Shown piece after piece: positions 1-5,838 of a DNA stretch of 5,838 bases. Numbering within the stretch: position 1 is the stretch's first letter; the number at the start of each line of letters is the position of its first letter. The notes beneath the pieces are model-generated. The model made no database searches and had not been told where the DNA came from. It saw only the letters and a list, made by a program, of their open reading frames with translations. The stretch comes from Bacteroidota bacterium. Its GTDB lineage: Bacteria; Bacteroidota; Rhodothermia; Balneolales; Balneolaceae. The translations under genes and the position numbers were made by a program. The DNA is taken from assembly GCA_024635465.1 (NCBI GenBank), contig JAGXIS010000001.1:1-5838 (forward strand). The letters are read 5' to 3'.

Positions 1-79
1 CACCAATACACAATGTCAAAACTAAGAACGATTAAAAAGCAACCATCCAATCATTTGTCGGGGAGACAGGATTTGAACC
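1..79. repeat. Direct repeat copy A carrying a tRNA-Pro 3' end fragment
   Basis: This stretch matches 118-196 base for base except at positions 12 and 14, giving 77 of 79 identities at a spacing of 117 bp. Read on the minus strand, its first 22 nt (79 down to 58) are the T-loop half, 3' acceptor strand and discriminator of the neighbouring tRNA-Pro; the remainder is the tRNA's 3' flank. The match ends abruptly at base 79, inside what would be the T arm. Bases 80 onward do not resemble the tRNA, so the 5' strand of the T stem is lost (CGCGG facing CCTGT pairs at only two positions). The copy touches the window edge and may extend further left. It could be an attachment-site half or the remains of a duplicated tRNA. 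Confidence 0.95.
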
Positions 80-122
80 GCGGAAGCACTGCTTTCGCAA
101 TCTGATCAAAACCCACTCACCA
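58..122 (-). pseudogene. Possible decayed tRNA-Pro copy
   Basis: The 3' part (79-58) is identical to the intact tRNA-Pro. The putative 5' end (122-113, TGGTGAGTGG) matches the true tRNA start (CGGGGAGTGG) at 8 of 10 bases and could still pair with CTCCCCG at most positions. Between them the sequence is about 9 nt too short. It has no recognisable D arm or anticodon arm, and instead carries an imperfect palindrome at 80-98. If this is a real relic, it is a tandem tRNA copy whose centre was replaced or deleted. The 5' resemblance is short and could be chance; the 3' identity is not. The alternative is a 3' fragment only, left by integration of an element. It is not a functional tRNA. Confidence 0.35.
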
Positions 123-196
123 ATACACTACGTCAAAACTAAGAACGATTAAAAAGCAACCATCCAATCATTTGTCGGGGAGACAGGATTTGAACC
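118..196. repeat. Direct repeat copy B, overlapping the intact tRNA-Pro 3' end
   Basis: This is the partner of the repeat at 1-79. Its right 22 bases (175-196) are the 3' end of the functional tRNA-Pro and the other 57 bases are the tRNA's downstream flank. It differs from copy A only at 129 and 131. The left border, at 118, is set by the window edge on the other copy, so the true repeat could be longer only if sequence left of base 1 matches 117 and below. No gene is visible in 1-174, and no integrase or transposase lies in the window. Confidence 0.95.
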
Positions 197-248
197 TGCG
201 ACCCTTCGCTCCCAAAGCGAATGCGCTACCGGGCTGCGCCACTCCCCG
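175..248 (-). tRNA. tRNA-Pro (anticodon TGG)
   Basis: On the minus strand this folds as a complete cloverleaf of 74 nt including the discriminator. The acceptor stem CGGGGAG pairs with CTCCCCG. The D arm is closed by GCGC/GCGC. The anticodon stem TTCGC/GCGAA encloses the loop TTTGGGA, with the anticodon TGG at 212-214, and the T stem GCAGG/CCTGT encloses TTCAAAT. The anticodon UGG reads proline CCN codons, and the 5' sequence resembles known bacterial tRNA-Pro genes. The discriminator is A (base 175). The 3' CCA is not encoded, since the genome continues CAA, so it must be added by CCA-adding nucleotidyltransferase. The gene stands alone with a probable promoter of its own just upstream. Its 3' end lies within the 79-bp direct repeat. 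Confidence 0.97.
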
Positions 249-271
249 AATTTAAAATTCAACTCTGTTTG

Positions 272-279
272 CAAACATA
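272..279 (-). promoter_or_regulatory. Candidate promoter -7 element for tRNA-Pro
   Basis: The minus strand reads TATGTTTG, an exact match to the TAnnTTTG -7 element described for Bacteroidota promoters. It sits 23 bp before the tRNA 5' end, which would leave a short leader of about 15-20 nt for RNase P to remove. No TTG sits at the usual spacing of about 19-20 bp; the nearest is 25 bp upstream (305-307), so the -33 half is weak. The element overlaps a 10-bp palindrome, GTTTGCAAAC (267-276). Confidence 0.4.
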
Positions 280-305
280 TCAGAACCGTTTCATTCCATT
301 ATTTC

Positions 306-327
306 AACTTAGCCCGACTAAGTTTTT
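306..327 (+). terminator. Hairpin with T tract facing rightward
   Basis: AACTTAG (306-312) and CTAAGTT (318-324) form a perfect 7-bp stem with the 5-nt loop CCCGA. The stem runs into TTTTT (323-327), the layout of an intrinsic terminator on the plus strand. No plus-strand gene is seen upstream of it, so it would stop only transcription running antisense through the tRNA toward the glycosyltransferase. On the minus strand no T tract follows the hairpin. The stem is AT-rich and only moderately stable. Confidence 0.4.
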
Positions 328-345
328 CAATTTTTAAACAGACTT

Positions 346-364
346 AAAAGATAAAGGATTTATC
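346..364 (-). terminator. Weak candidate terminator of the glycosyltransferase gene
   Basis: On the minus strand GATAAA and TTTATC pair around the 3-nt loop TCC, and the stem is followed at once by TTTT. It lies about 39 bp beyond the glycosyltransferase stop codon, where a terminator is expected. The stem is only 6 bp and AT-rich, so it is a weak candidate. Confidence 0.35.
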
Positions 365-402
365 CTCTGTATGCAATTTCAACGTTTAAAAAATATGCCA
401 AA

Positions 403-1362
403 TTAATCTATTAGTTTTCTTATGAACTCAGATATAATACCCACGGCATAAGCAACTAACTGTGTGATTGATGTAACAACCGCTAATAGTGCAATTAAGA
501 CATTACGCTCATCAATTAAAGCGGATGAAAATATCAGAAATAAATATAGGAGATAAACTGCGAGAAGCGATTGAAACCAAAATATAGAAATGAAATAGAG
601 TATAGGCAGAGTGAGAAGACCAAAAAGAAAAAATACCGGAAAAAGGTGGACAAACTTTAACTCTTTGGGGTAGAATCGACTGATATTGACTCTAGCTCTG
701 CCGAAAAAATGCAATTGTTTGAAAAAATCGGAGATATTTATTCTGCGTTTATGATATACAAAAGCCTCTTCAATCAAAACAGTATTAAATCCGGACTCTT
801 TAATTCGGATACTGAACTCAATATCTTCACCCATTCTGGTGATTCGGTATCCTCCTGTCTTTTCAAATACCTCCTTACTGATTCCCATGTTAAAACTTCT
901 GGGATGAAAATTTGAGACTCTTTTTCTACTTCCGCGAATCCCACCGGTTGTAAGTAAGGATGTCATGCTGAAATTAATCGCTTTTTGAATCGCCGAAAAC
1001 GAGGAATCAGCTTTATCAGGGCCACCCCAGCAATCGACTTGATTCACTTGAATGAATGAATTCACCTGCTCAAGGTAGTGGGGTGGAACAATACAATCAG
1101 AGTCGTATACAATAAGATAATCACCTTTGGCTCGGGTAAACCCGAAATTTCTGGAAAATCCCTGCCCACTGTTCTCTTTGAAGTAGTATCTTATTTTAAG
1201 TATATCCTTGAATTGGTCTACAATCTCCTCACAGAGAATATCAGACCCATCCTCAATAATCAAAACTTCAAAGGATGTATATGTTTGATGAGTTAAGCTT
1301 GATAAAAGCTCTCTGATTTCATCGGGTCGGTTATAAACTGGAACGATGATCGAGTAAAACAT
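403..1362 (-). CDS. Family 2 glycosyltransferase with C-terminal membrane anchor
   Basis: The 319-residue protein is predicted to transfer a sugar from a nucleotide-sugar donor to an unknown acceptor at the inner face of the cytoplasmic membrane. The N-terminal GT-A fold starts with SIIVPVYNRPDEI (residues 4-16), the family 2 nucleotide-binding strand, and continues through IIEDGS (35-40) and the SGQGFSRNFG loop (65-74). The metal-binding DSD is at 87-89. GED (178-180) is probably the catalytic-base motif, followed by a basic HKRR stretch (204-207). Three hydrophobic helices follow, at about 241-263, 266-283 and 288-310, with a short charged tail. The ATG opens directly on the domain's first strand, so the start is secure although no Shine-Dalgarno sequence is evident. 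The gene is single, not in a visible polysaccharide cluster, and divergent from the propeller-like gene. Family membership is firm; donor, acceptor and pathway (surface glycan, glycolipid or other) cannot be read from the sequence. Confidence 0.9.
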   Translation of the reverse strand: MFYSIIVPVYNRPDEIRELLSSLTHQTYTSFEVLIIEDGSDILCEEIVDQFKDILKIRYYFKENSGQGFSRNFGFTRAKGDYLIVYDSDCIVPPHYLEQVNSFIQVNQVDCWGGPDKADSSFSAIQKAINFSMTSLLTTGGIRGSRKRVSNFHPRSFNMGISKEVFEKTGGYRITRMGEDIEFSIRIKESGFNTVLIEEAFVYHKRRINISDFFKQLHFFGRARVNISRFYPKELKFVHLFPVFFLFGLLTLPILYFISIFWFQSLLAVYLLYLFLIFSSALIDERNVLIALLAVVTSITQLVAYAVGIISEFIRKLID

Positions 1363-1429
1363 GGGTGATATTCAATGAAATATTTTCGTTCTTTATAAAA
1401 CTAATATAACAACATTCTAATATCGATAG
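1363..1429. promoter_or_regulatory. Divergent control region between the glycosyltransferase and propeller genes
   Basis: These 67 AT-rich bases separate two divergent start codons, so any promoter nearest to either gene should lie here or overlap the opposite coding start. On the plus strand TATTTTCG (1381-1388) is one base from TAnnTTTG; no convincing upstream partner was found. Neither start codon has a clear ribosome-binding site. The placement is inferred from geometry rather than from a strong motif. Confidence 0.4.
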
Positions 1430-2533
1430 ATGAAGTATCTTTCTCTTTTATTTTTGATCATGTTCAGTGGAATTTCGATCCACGCACAAACCATTTCAGT
1501 AACTCCTGTCCAACAACACGTGAACTATGGGCAGAATACATACCCAATTGATAGTAACACATTGTCAATCAGTTCCAATTCAGTGCAAATCGGGGATGTC
1601 TCCATTGAACAACCGCGTTCGTGGGCGAAGAGTCATCAAGGGAATAAAGTCTCCTTTTTGATGAATAGGGGCAGTCTTTATCTCATGAATGTAGATGCTT
1701 CCGGAAATACCATTGTTGATAATGAATTGGAATTTTTTGATTCAACGGATCAAACACTGAATGTTTACTCTTTTAATGACGGCCGTTCAATCATTAGAGA
1801 TAATGTAGCTAATTTCACATTTTTTGATGCAAATGGCGAGTTAATGTATTCCTTTTCAAATAGCACCCAAAGTGTAGATGGAGAGATGGAATCAGAACTT
1901 TCTTCAGACTCAAACGGTCGCACAGTTGTCTTATACAACCCGGTTATTGCGTATGGAAACAATACCGGTTCCATAGCAAATATTATTTATGGAGAGGAGA
2001 ACAGTTATGAATTTTTCAGAGATCCTCAAAAAGAAATTCGTCAGGTAAATGTGAGCAGTGACGGGGCATACATCACTGTTATTGCAGCAAACAGCAGTGG
2101 GAGTCAGGTATTATTGTTTGATCGTTTTGGAAATGAACTCTATCAATATCAAACAGATGAAGAACTACTAGGTGCTTCTTTATCATCAGATGCCAATTTC
2201 ATAACCATGTTTAGTTCAGGAAGGGTGCAGGTATACAATGTAGAAACGAATGAGTCGATGGGAAGTGCCTCATCCAGAAGTTCTATTATATACGCTGTAT
2301 TTATCCCTCAGGATGAAACCGTGTTTGCATTAGGAGGATCACTTACAGGGAGAAATATCTCCAATCCTACCCTCACAGCAGTCCATTTAGGTTTGCGACA
2401 GATCACTCGAAATGAAATTGATTTGAATCTATCCACATTGGATCGGGATGCCATCCGTATCACCAGAACAGGGGCGGGGAACTACAGTTTAACAGGTTTG
2501 AACAAGTCCTTAAATTTACAAACGAGTTATTAA
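1430..2533 (+). CDS. Secreted protein with propeller-like beta repeats, function unknown
   Basis: I do not recognise a named family for this 367-residue protein. Residues 1-19 form a signal peptide: a short basic start (MKY), a hydrophobic core (LSLLFLIMFSGIS) and a probable cleavage site after IHA, before Q20. No cysteine follows, so it is not a lipoprotein, and no sorting domain or membrane helix is seen at the C-terminus. The mature part shows recurring short beta units that end in a turn of the type FDxxGxxxY: LYLMNVDASGN (83-93), FTFFDANGELMY (129-140), VLLFDRFGNELYQY (227-240) and VQVYNVETNES (266-276). SSD(G/A/S)-type turns occur at 158-160, 209-212 and 252-255. This pattern is typical of WD40-like or PQQ-like beta-propellers, probably with five or so blades. 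The composition is rich in Ser and Asn, with no Cys and no catalytic motif, which suggests a binding or structural role in the periplasm or outside the cell. The start is fixed by the signal peptide. Confidence 0.75.
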   Translation: MKYLSLLFLIMFSGISIHAQTISVTPVQQHVNYGQNTYPIDSNTLSISSNSVQIGDVSIEQPRSWAKSHQGNKVSFLMNRGSLYLMNVDASGNTIVDNELEFFDSTDQTLNVYSFNDGRSIIRDNVANFTFFDANGELMYSFSNSTQSVDGEMESELSSDSNGRTVVLYNPVIAYGNNTGSIANIIYGEENSYEFFRDPQKEIRQVNVSSDGAYITVIAANSSGSQVLLFDRFGNELYQYQTDEELLGASLSSDANFITMFSSGRVQVYNVETNESMGSASSRSSIIYAVFIPQDETVFALGGSLTGRNISNPTLTAVHLGLRQITRNEIDLNLSTLDRDAIRITRTGAGNYSLTGLNKSLNLQTSY

Positions 2534-2544
2534 AACAAAAGTTT

Positions 2545-2573
2545 GGCAGAGCTGTATGATTTCACACTCTGCC
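2545..2573. terminator. Shared hairpin terminator between convergent genes
   Basis: GGCAGAG (2545-2551) and CTCTGCC (2567-2573) form a perfect 7-bp GC-rich stem. The 15-nt loop can close further through TGT/ACA. The hairpin sits in the 50-bp gap between the stop codons of the propeller gene (plus) and clpC (minus), where one bidirectional terminator would serve both. The minus-strand exit is T-rich (AAACTTTTGTTTT), which favours clpC termination. The plus-strand exit (GTTTACAAAAC) is poorer in T. Confidence 0.6.
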
Positions 2574-2583
2574 GTTTACAAAA

Positions 2584-5172
2584 CTATTTGGCTTTTGCTT
2601 CCTGCTCTGATTCAGATTCCGATTCTGAAGAATTAGAACTGTTTTTTTCACTTCCGGTTTCAGCTTCAATCCACTCAAACTCCAGACCGTCTCTCGACTT
2701 ATTCATTTTGATTTTTATCGTGGAGTCTGTCTTGTGTTCTACACCAAGGATCTCCTCTGCCAGGGGATCTTCAACATATTTCTGAATAGCTCGTTTTAAA
2801 GGACGAGCACCGAATTTCGGATCAAATCCTTTTTCAGATATAAAATCTTTTGCACCTTTAGAAAGCTCCAGATTGTAACCCAGCGCACGAATTCTACTGA
2901 ATAACTCATCCGATAAGATATCGATGATCTTGAAAATATCCGCTTTCTCGAGGGGTCTGAAGGTAAGTACATCGTCAATTCGATTCAGAAACTCGGGATT
3001 GAATACTTTTTTAAGTGCATCCTGGATCGTTGATTTCATTTTGGCGTAATCGAAGTCACCATCACCGGCTTCAAAACCGATTCCTTTACCCATATTTCGG
3101 ATATCTCTGGCTCCAATATTAGAAGTCATAATGATGATGGTATTTCTGAAGTCAACTTTCCGACCGAGACTATCTGTCAAAACCCCGTCATCCAAAACCT
3201 GTAGAAGTATATTAAAGACATCCGGGTGCGCTTTCTCAATTTCATCCAAAAGCACAACACTATATGGTTTTCTTCGGACTTTCTCCGTTAAGATTCCACC
3301 TTCTTCATACCCAACATATCCTGGCGGTGCACCAACGAGACGTGAAACACTGAATTTTTCCATGTACTCACTCATATCGACACGGATAAGTGCCTCATCC
3401 TTGTCAAAAAGATATTTGGCCAATACTTTTGCCATTTCTGTTTTCCCAACGCCTGTAGGGCCTAAGAAGATAAATGACCCAATAGGTCGGGCCGGATCTT
3501 TTAAACCGGCACGAGTTCTTTGGATGGCTTTGGTCAATTTGAGAATTGCTTCTTCCTGTCCAACCACCTTTTTACTCAGTTCTTCTTTCATCTTAAGAAG
3601 TTTCTGGCCTTCTTTCTGGCTAATTTTATTCACAGGCACACCGCTCATCATAGCCACAACAGAAGCTACATCATCATCTGTTACATCATAGAGAATATGC
3701 TCAGATTCTTTTTCCCACTCACGCTGAGACTGTTCCAACTCTTCCATTAATCTTTTTTCAGTATCGCGAAGACGTGCAGCTTCTTCAAAACGCTGCTTCT
3801 TGACCATTGTATTTTTTTCATTGCTGGTTTTTTCAATCTCCTCTTCCAGTTCAATAATATGATCAGGCACCGTGATGTTTGATAAGTGTACTCTGGCACC
3901 TACTTCATCCAGAGCATCTATGGCCTTATCAGGTAAGAAGTGGTCAGTCACATACCTGTCTGTCAGTGTAACACAGGCAGTCAGTGCATCCGCCGAATAC
4001 CGAACATTGTGATGCTTCTCATACTTACCTTTAATCTGGTTTAAAATTTCCAACGTTTCATCCGCTGTGGTTGGTTCAACCATGATTTTTTGGAATCGAC
4101 GTTCTAATGCACCGTCTTTTTCAATGAATTGGCGGTATTCGTTTAAAGTCGTAGCACCGATAGCTTGCACTTCACCTCGTGCCAACGCCGGTTTTAACAT
4201 GTTTGAAGCATCCAATGAGCCACTCGCGCCACCTGCACCAACAATAGTGTGCAGTTCATCAATAAAGAGAATTACATTGTCAGTTTTTTCAAGCTCACTC
4301 ATCACAGCTTTCATTCTCTCTTCAAATTGGCCACGATACTTTGTACCGGCAACCAAGGCTGCCAGGTCCAGAGCAATGACTCTCTTATCATAGAGAACTC
4401 TCGATACCTTTCTGTCAATAATTCGGGAAGCAAGTCCTTCAGCAATTGCTGTTTTACCAACACCGGGCTCACCAATTAATACAGGATTATTCTTTTTTCT
4501 CCTGCTCAAAACCTGAGCAACTCTTTCAATTTCCTTTTCCCTACCGATGATAGGGTCCAACTTACCATCTTCAGCTAGTTGAGTTAAATCTCTTCCAAAG
4601 TTGTCAAGAACAGGTGTTTTTGATTTTTCCATTTTCTTTTCTCTGCCACTTCCTGGTGTTTGTGATCCTTTAGAGGAGGGTGATTCCGGACCCGCTGAGG
4701 CAGAACGTGTATCCATTCGATCTACATCTCTGGTGTTTCCGGAAATAATCATATCAAGCTCCTCACGAACCGAGTCGTACGATACATTAAATTGTTGCAG
4801 TATCTGAGCGGCGATATTTTCTTCGTCTCGAAGCAATGAGAGCAGAAGATGCTCTGTGCCTATCGTGTCACTTTTGTAGAGTTTAGCTTCCAGATAGGTA
4901 ATCCTTAAAACTTTTTCAGCTTGTTTGGTCAAGGGTATATTCCCTACAGTAACCGTACCACCGGTTCCGCGAACTGTGTCTTCAATCGTTTTTTTCAGTT
5001 TAAAAAGATCACAATCCAGATTTTTCAAAATTCTAATTGCAACACCGTCACCCAAGCGTACGATACCGAGGATCAGATGCTCTGTTCCAATATAGTCATG
5101 TCCTAACCGTAATGCTTCTTCACGGCTGAACTGTATTACGTCTCTAACTTTACTTGAAAAATTACCCTCCAT
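2584..5172 (-). CDS. clpC: ATP-dependent Clp protease ATP-binding subunit ClpC
   Basis: This is an 862-residue Hsp100 AAA+ unfoldase that feeds substrates to the ClpP peptidase in the cytoplasm. Residues 1-145 carry two Clp N-terminal repeats, with matching GTEHL motifs at 29-33 and 105-109. A flexible Ser/Gly/Pro/Lys-rich linker spans about 146-187. AAA+ ring 1 has Walker A GEPGVGKT (234-241), pore-loop KYRG (278-281), Walker B ending FIDE (303-306) and arginine fingers in LERRF (356-360). A short middle region with a UvrB/C-type motif (about 455-490) marks ClpC rather than ClpB, whose coiled coil is far longer. Ring 2 has Walker A GPTGVGKT (571-578), pore-loop GYVG (618-621), Walker B ending LLDE (641-644) and sensor-2 GARPLKR (788-794). 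GIGF (697-700) sits where ClpC proteins carry the ClpP-docking tripeptide, so it should partner ClpP. The C-terminus adds an acidic Ser/Glu tail (about 840-862) beyond the usual end. Upstream is gpmI on the same strand, 153 bp away. No clpP, mcsA, mcsB or ctsR lies in the window. Confidence 0.97.
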   Translation of the reverse strand: MEGNFSSKVRDVIQFSREEALRLGHDYIGTEHLILGIVRLGDGVAIRILKNLDCDLFKLKKTIEDTVRGTGGTVTVGNIPLTKQAEKVLRITYLEAKLYKSDTIGTEHLLLSLLRDEENIAAQILQQFNVSYDSVREELDMIISGNTRDVDRMDTRSASAGPESPSSKGSQTPGSGREKKMEKSKTPVLDNFGRDLTQLAEDGKLDPIIGREKEIERVAQVLSRRKKNNPVLIGEPGVGKTAIAEGLASRIIDRKVSRVLYDKRVIALDLAALVAGTKYRGQFEERMKAVMSELEKTDNVILFIDELHTIVGAGGASGSLDASNMLKPALARGEVQAIGATTLNEYRQFIEKDGALERRFQKIMVEPTTADETLEILNQIKGKYEKHHNVRYSADALTACVTLTDRYVTDHFLPDKAIDALDEVGARVHLSNITVPDHIIELEEEIEKTSNEKNTMVKKQRFEEAARLRDTEKRLMEELEQSQREWEKESEHILYDVTDDDVASVVAMMSGVPVNKISQKEGQKLLKMKEELSKKVVGQEEAILKLTKAIQRTRAGLKDPARPIGSFIFLGPTGVGKTEMAKVLAKYLFDKDEALIRVDMSEYMEKFSVSRLVGAPPGYVGYEEGGILTEKVRRKPYSVVLLDEIEKAHPDVFNILLQVLDDGVLTDSLGRKVDFRNTIIIMTSNIGARDIRNMGKGIGFEAGDGDFDYAKMKSTIQDALKKVFNPEFLNRIDDVLTFRPLEKADIFKIIDILSDELFSRIRALGYNLELSKGAKDFISEKGFDPKFGARPLKRAIQKYVEDPLAEEILGVEHKTDSTIKIKMNKSRDGLEFEWIEAETGSEKNSSNSSESESESEQEAKAK

Positions 5173-5246
5173 ATCGGGACCTGAAAATTTAGATTTGATT
5201 CATTTAAGTACCTAACGAACCATGTATAATTTTAGTTCAATTATAT

Positions 5247-5277
5247 CGAAAGTAGTATGGTGAAAAAGTAAATGCAA
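5247..5277 (-). promoter_or_regulatory. Candidate clpC promoter
   Basis: On the minus strand TTG (5277-5275) is followed after 20 bp by TACTTTCG (5254-5247), one base from the Bacteroidota-type TAnnTTTG element and at close to the expected spacing. Transcription would begin near 5240, leaving a leader of about 70 nt before the clpC ATG. A TATAAT hexamer (5245-5240) lies just downstream and could act as a conventional -10, but no TTGACA-like partner is seen 17 bp before it. I saw no CIRCE inverted repeat and no CtsR-type heptad repeat in the 153-bp gap. An AGG 10 nt before the start is at best a weak ribosome-binding site. Confidence 0.4.
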
Positions 5278-5325
5278 GCTTAATAGTAGAATCTGATGAA
5301 TTAACCGTCAGAACTATGTAAAAAA

Positions 5326-5838
5326 TTAAAAAAGTGAGGTGCCTGTCATCTCTTCCGGCTTTTCCAAGCCAATTAATTTTAATAAGGTAGGAGCTACATC
5401 AGCAAGTTTTCCATCTCGAAGCTTAGCAGCACGTTCACTGATGAGTAGAGCGGGAACACGGGCTGTTGTATGTGCTGTATGCGGGCTGCCATCGGGCTGT
5501 ATCATGCAATCAGAATTACCGTGATCTGAGATTATAAGTATTTCATATCCGGCTTCTTTGGCAGCAGGAATCAAATTCTTAAGCTGGTCATCAATAGTTT
5601 CCAAAGCCTTGATAGCTGCCTCCATAACTCCGGTATGCCCAACCATATCCGGATTTGCAAAATTGAGAATAATCAGATCAAAATTTTTGCCCAAATTATT
5701 TAAAACAGTAGTAGTAACTTCTTTGGCGCTCATTTCCGGCTTCAAATCATAAGTAGCGACTTTTGGACTCGGTATCATAACTCTCTCTTCACCTTCATTC
5801 GGTGTCTCTTCACCGCCATTAAAAAAGTAGGTGACATG
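5326..5838 (-). CDS. gpmI: 2,3-bisphosphoglycerate-independent phosphoglycerate mutase, C-terminal part
   Basis: GpmI interconverts 3- and 2-phosphoglycerate in glycolysis and gluconeogenesis in the cytoplasm, using a phosphoserine intermediate and two metal ions (usually Mn). The frame is open to the window edge: reading in from 5838 gives HVTYFFNGGEE, a conserved GpmI segment, so the Met at 5776-5778 is internal and the true start lies outside. The visible 170 residues are about one third of the usual 510 or so. They hold the end of the phosphotransferase domain and the metal-binding part of the phosphatase-like domain: ERVMIPSPKVATYD (18-31), NPDMVGHTG with ligands D64 and H68, SDHGNSD with D105 and H106, and PHTAHT with H123. 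The end, MTGTSLF then TAA, is typical. The catalytic serine and N-terminal metal ligands are not visible. The gene precedes clpC on the same strand; the 153-bp gap and a candidate promoter argue for separate transcription. Confidence 0.97.
   Translation of the reverse strand, partial: HVTYFFNGGEETPNEGEERVMIPSPKVATYDLKPEMSAKEVTTTVLNNLGKNFDLIILNFANPDMVGHTGVMEAAIKALETIDDQLKNLIPAAKEAGYEILIISDHGNSDCMIQPDGSPHTAHTTARVPALLISERAAKLRDGKLADVAPTLLKLIGLEKPEEMTGTSLF

Noticed and set aside
1..196. CRISPR-like array
   Set aside because: There are only two copies, the repeat is 79 bp, it contains a tRNA end, and the single spacer is 38 bp; nothing else fits a CRISPR.
709..1296. Plus-strand frames opposite the glycosyltransferase gene
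   Set aside because: They are antisense to conserved GT2 motifs and show no coding features of their own.
2543..2785. Plus-strand frame of 80 codons after the propeller gene
   Set aside because: It begins in the terminator hairpin and then runs antisense to the clpC C-terminus; its Asp/Ser-rich part simply mirrors the SESE repeat of clpC.
3131..3691. Plus-strand open frame of 186 codons inside clpC, and other plus-strand frames at 3520-3750, 4067-4479, 4601-4807 and 4921-5106
   Set aside because: All lie antisense to a perfectly conserved clpC reading frame and have low-complexity, Ser-rich translations with no family resemblance; they are shadows of the clpC codon pattern.
2584..5172. ClpB instead of ClpC
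   Set aside because: The middle region between the AAA+ rings is short and carries a UVR-type motif, and a GIGF ClpP-docking loop is present; ClpB has a long coiled coil and no such loop.
5292..5312. Hairpin downstream of gpmI as its terminator
   Set aside because: TCTGATG/CGTCAGA pairs well only on the plus strand; on the minus strand one pair becomes a C-A mismatch and no T tract follows.
5776..5778. ATG as the start of gpmI
   Set aside because: The frame stays open to base 5838 and encodes conserved GpmI sequence (FFNGGEE) before this Met, so it is internal.

Overview
The window looks like ordinary chromosome from a free-living bacterium of moderate-to-low GC content, most plausibly in the Bacteroidota/Balneolota/Rhodothermota area. 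This placement is tentative. It rests on the absence of clear Shine-Dalgarno sequences before the start codons, TAnnTTTG-like promoter elements, a secreted propeller-like protein of the kind common in that group, and a ClpC-type AAA+ unfoldase. No single sequence in the window proves it.

Layout. Bases 1-248 hold a minus-strand tRNA-Pro(TGG) at 175-248 and, beyond its 3' end, a long direct repeat. Bases 1-79 and 118-196 match at 77 of 79 positions and include the last 22 nt of the tRNA. The far copy is attached to unrelated sequence, so it is a truncated or decayed tRNA end. Bases 249-402 are non-coding and hold a probable tRNA promoter and two hairpins with T tracts. A membrane-anchored family 2 glycosyltransferase lies on the minus strand (403-1362). 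It is divergent, across only 67 bp, from a plus-strand secreted protein with propeller-like repeats (1430-2533). That gene converges on clpC (2584-5172, minus), with a strong hairpin in the 50 bp between the stops. A 153-bp gap holding a candidate clpC promoter separates clpC from the 3' third of gpmI (minus, 5326 to the window edge), whose start lies outside the window.

How the genes relate. They do not form one obvious pathway. ClpC (protein quality control with ClpP) and GpmI (glycolysis) are housekeeping genes. The glycosyltransferase acts at the membrane on an unknown sugar acceptor. The propeller-like protein is exported and of unknown role. The glycosyltransferase and propeller genes share a short divergent control region, which is the only hint of coordination.

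No new defence, mobile or biosynthetic system is visible. The item most worth a second look is the duplicated tRNA-Pro 3' end at the left edge. It could be an attachment-site scar from an integrated element just outside the window, or a decayed tandem tRNA copy.
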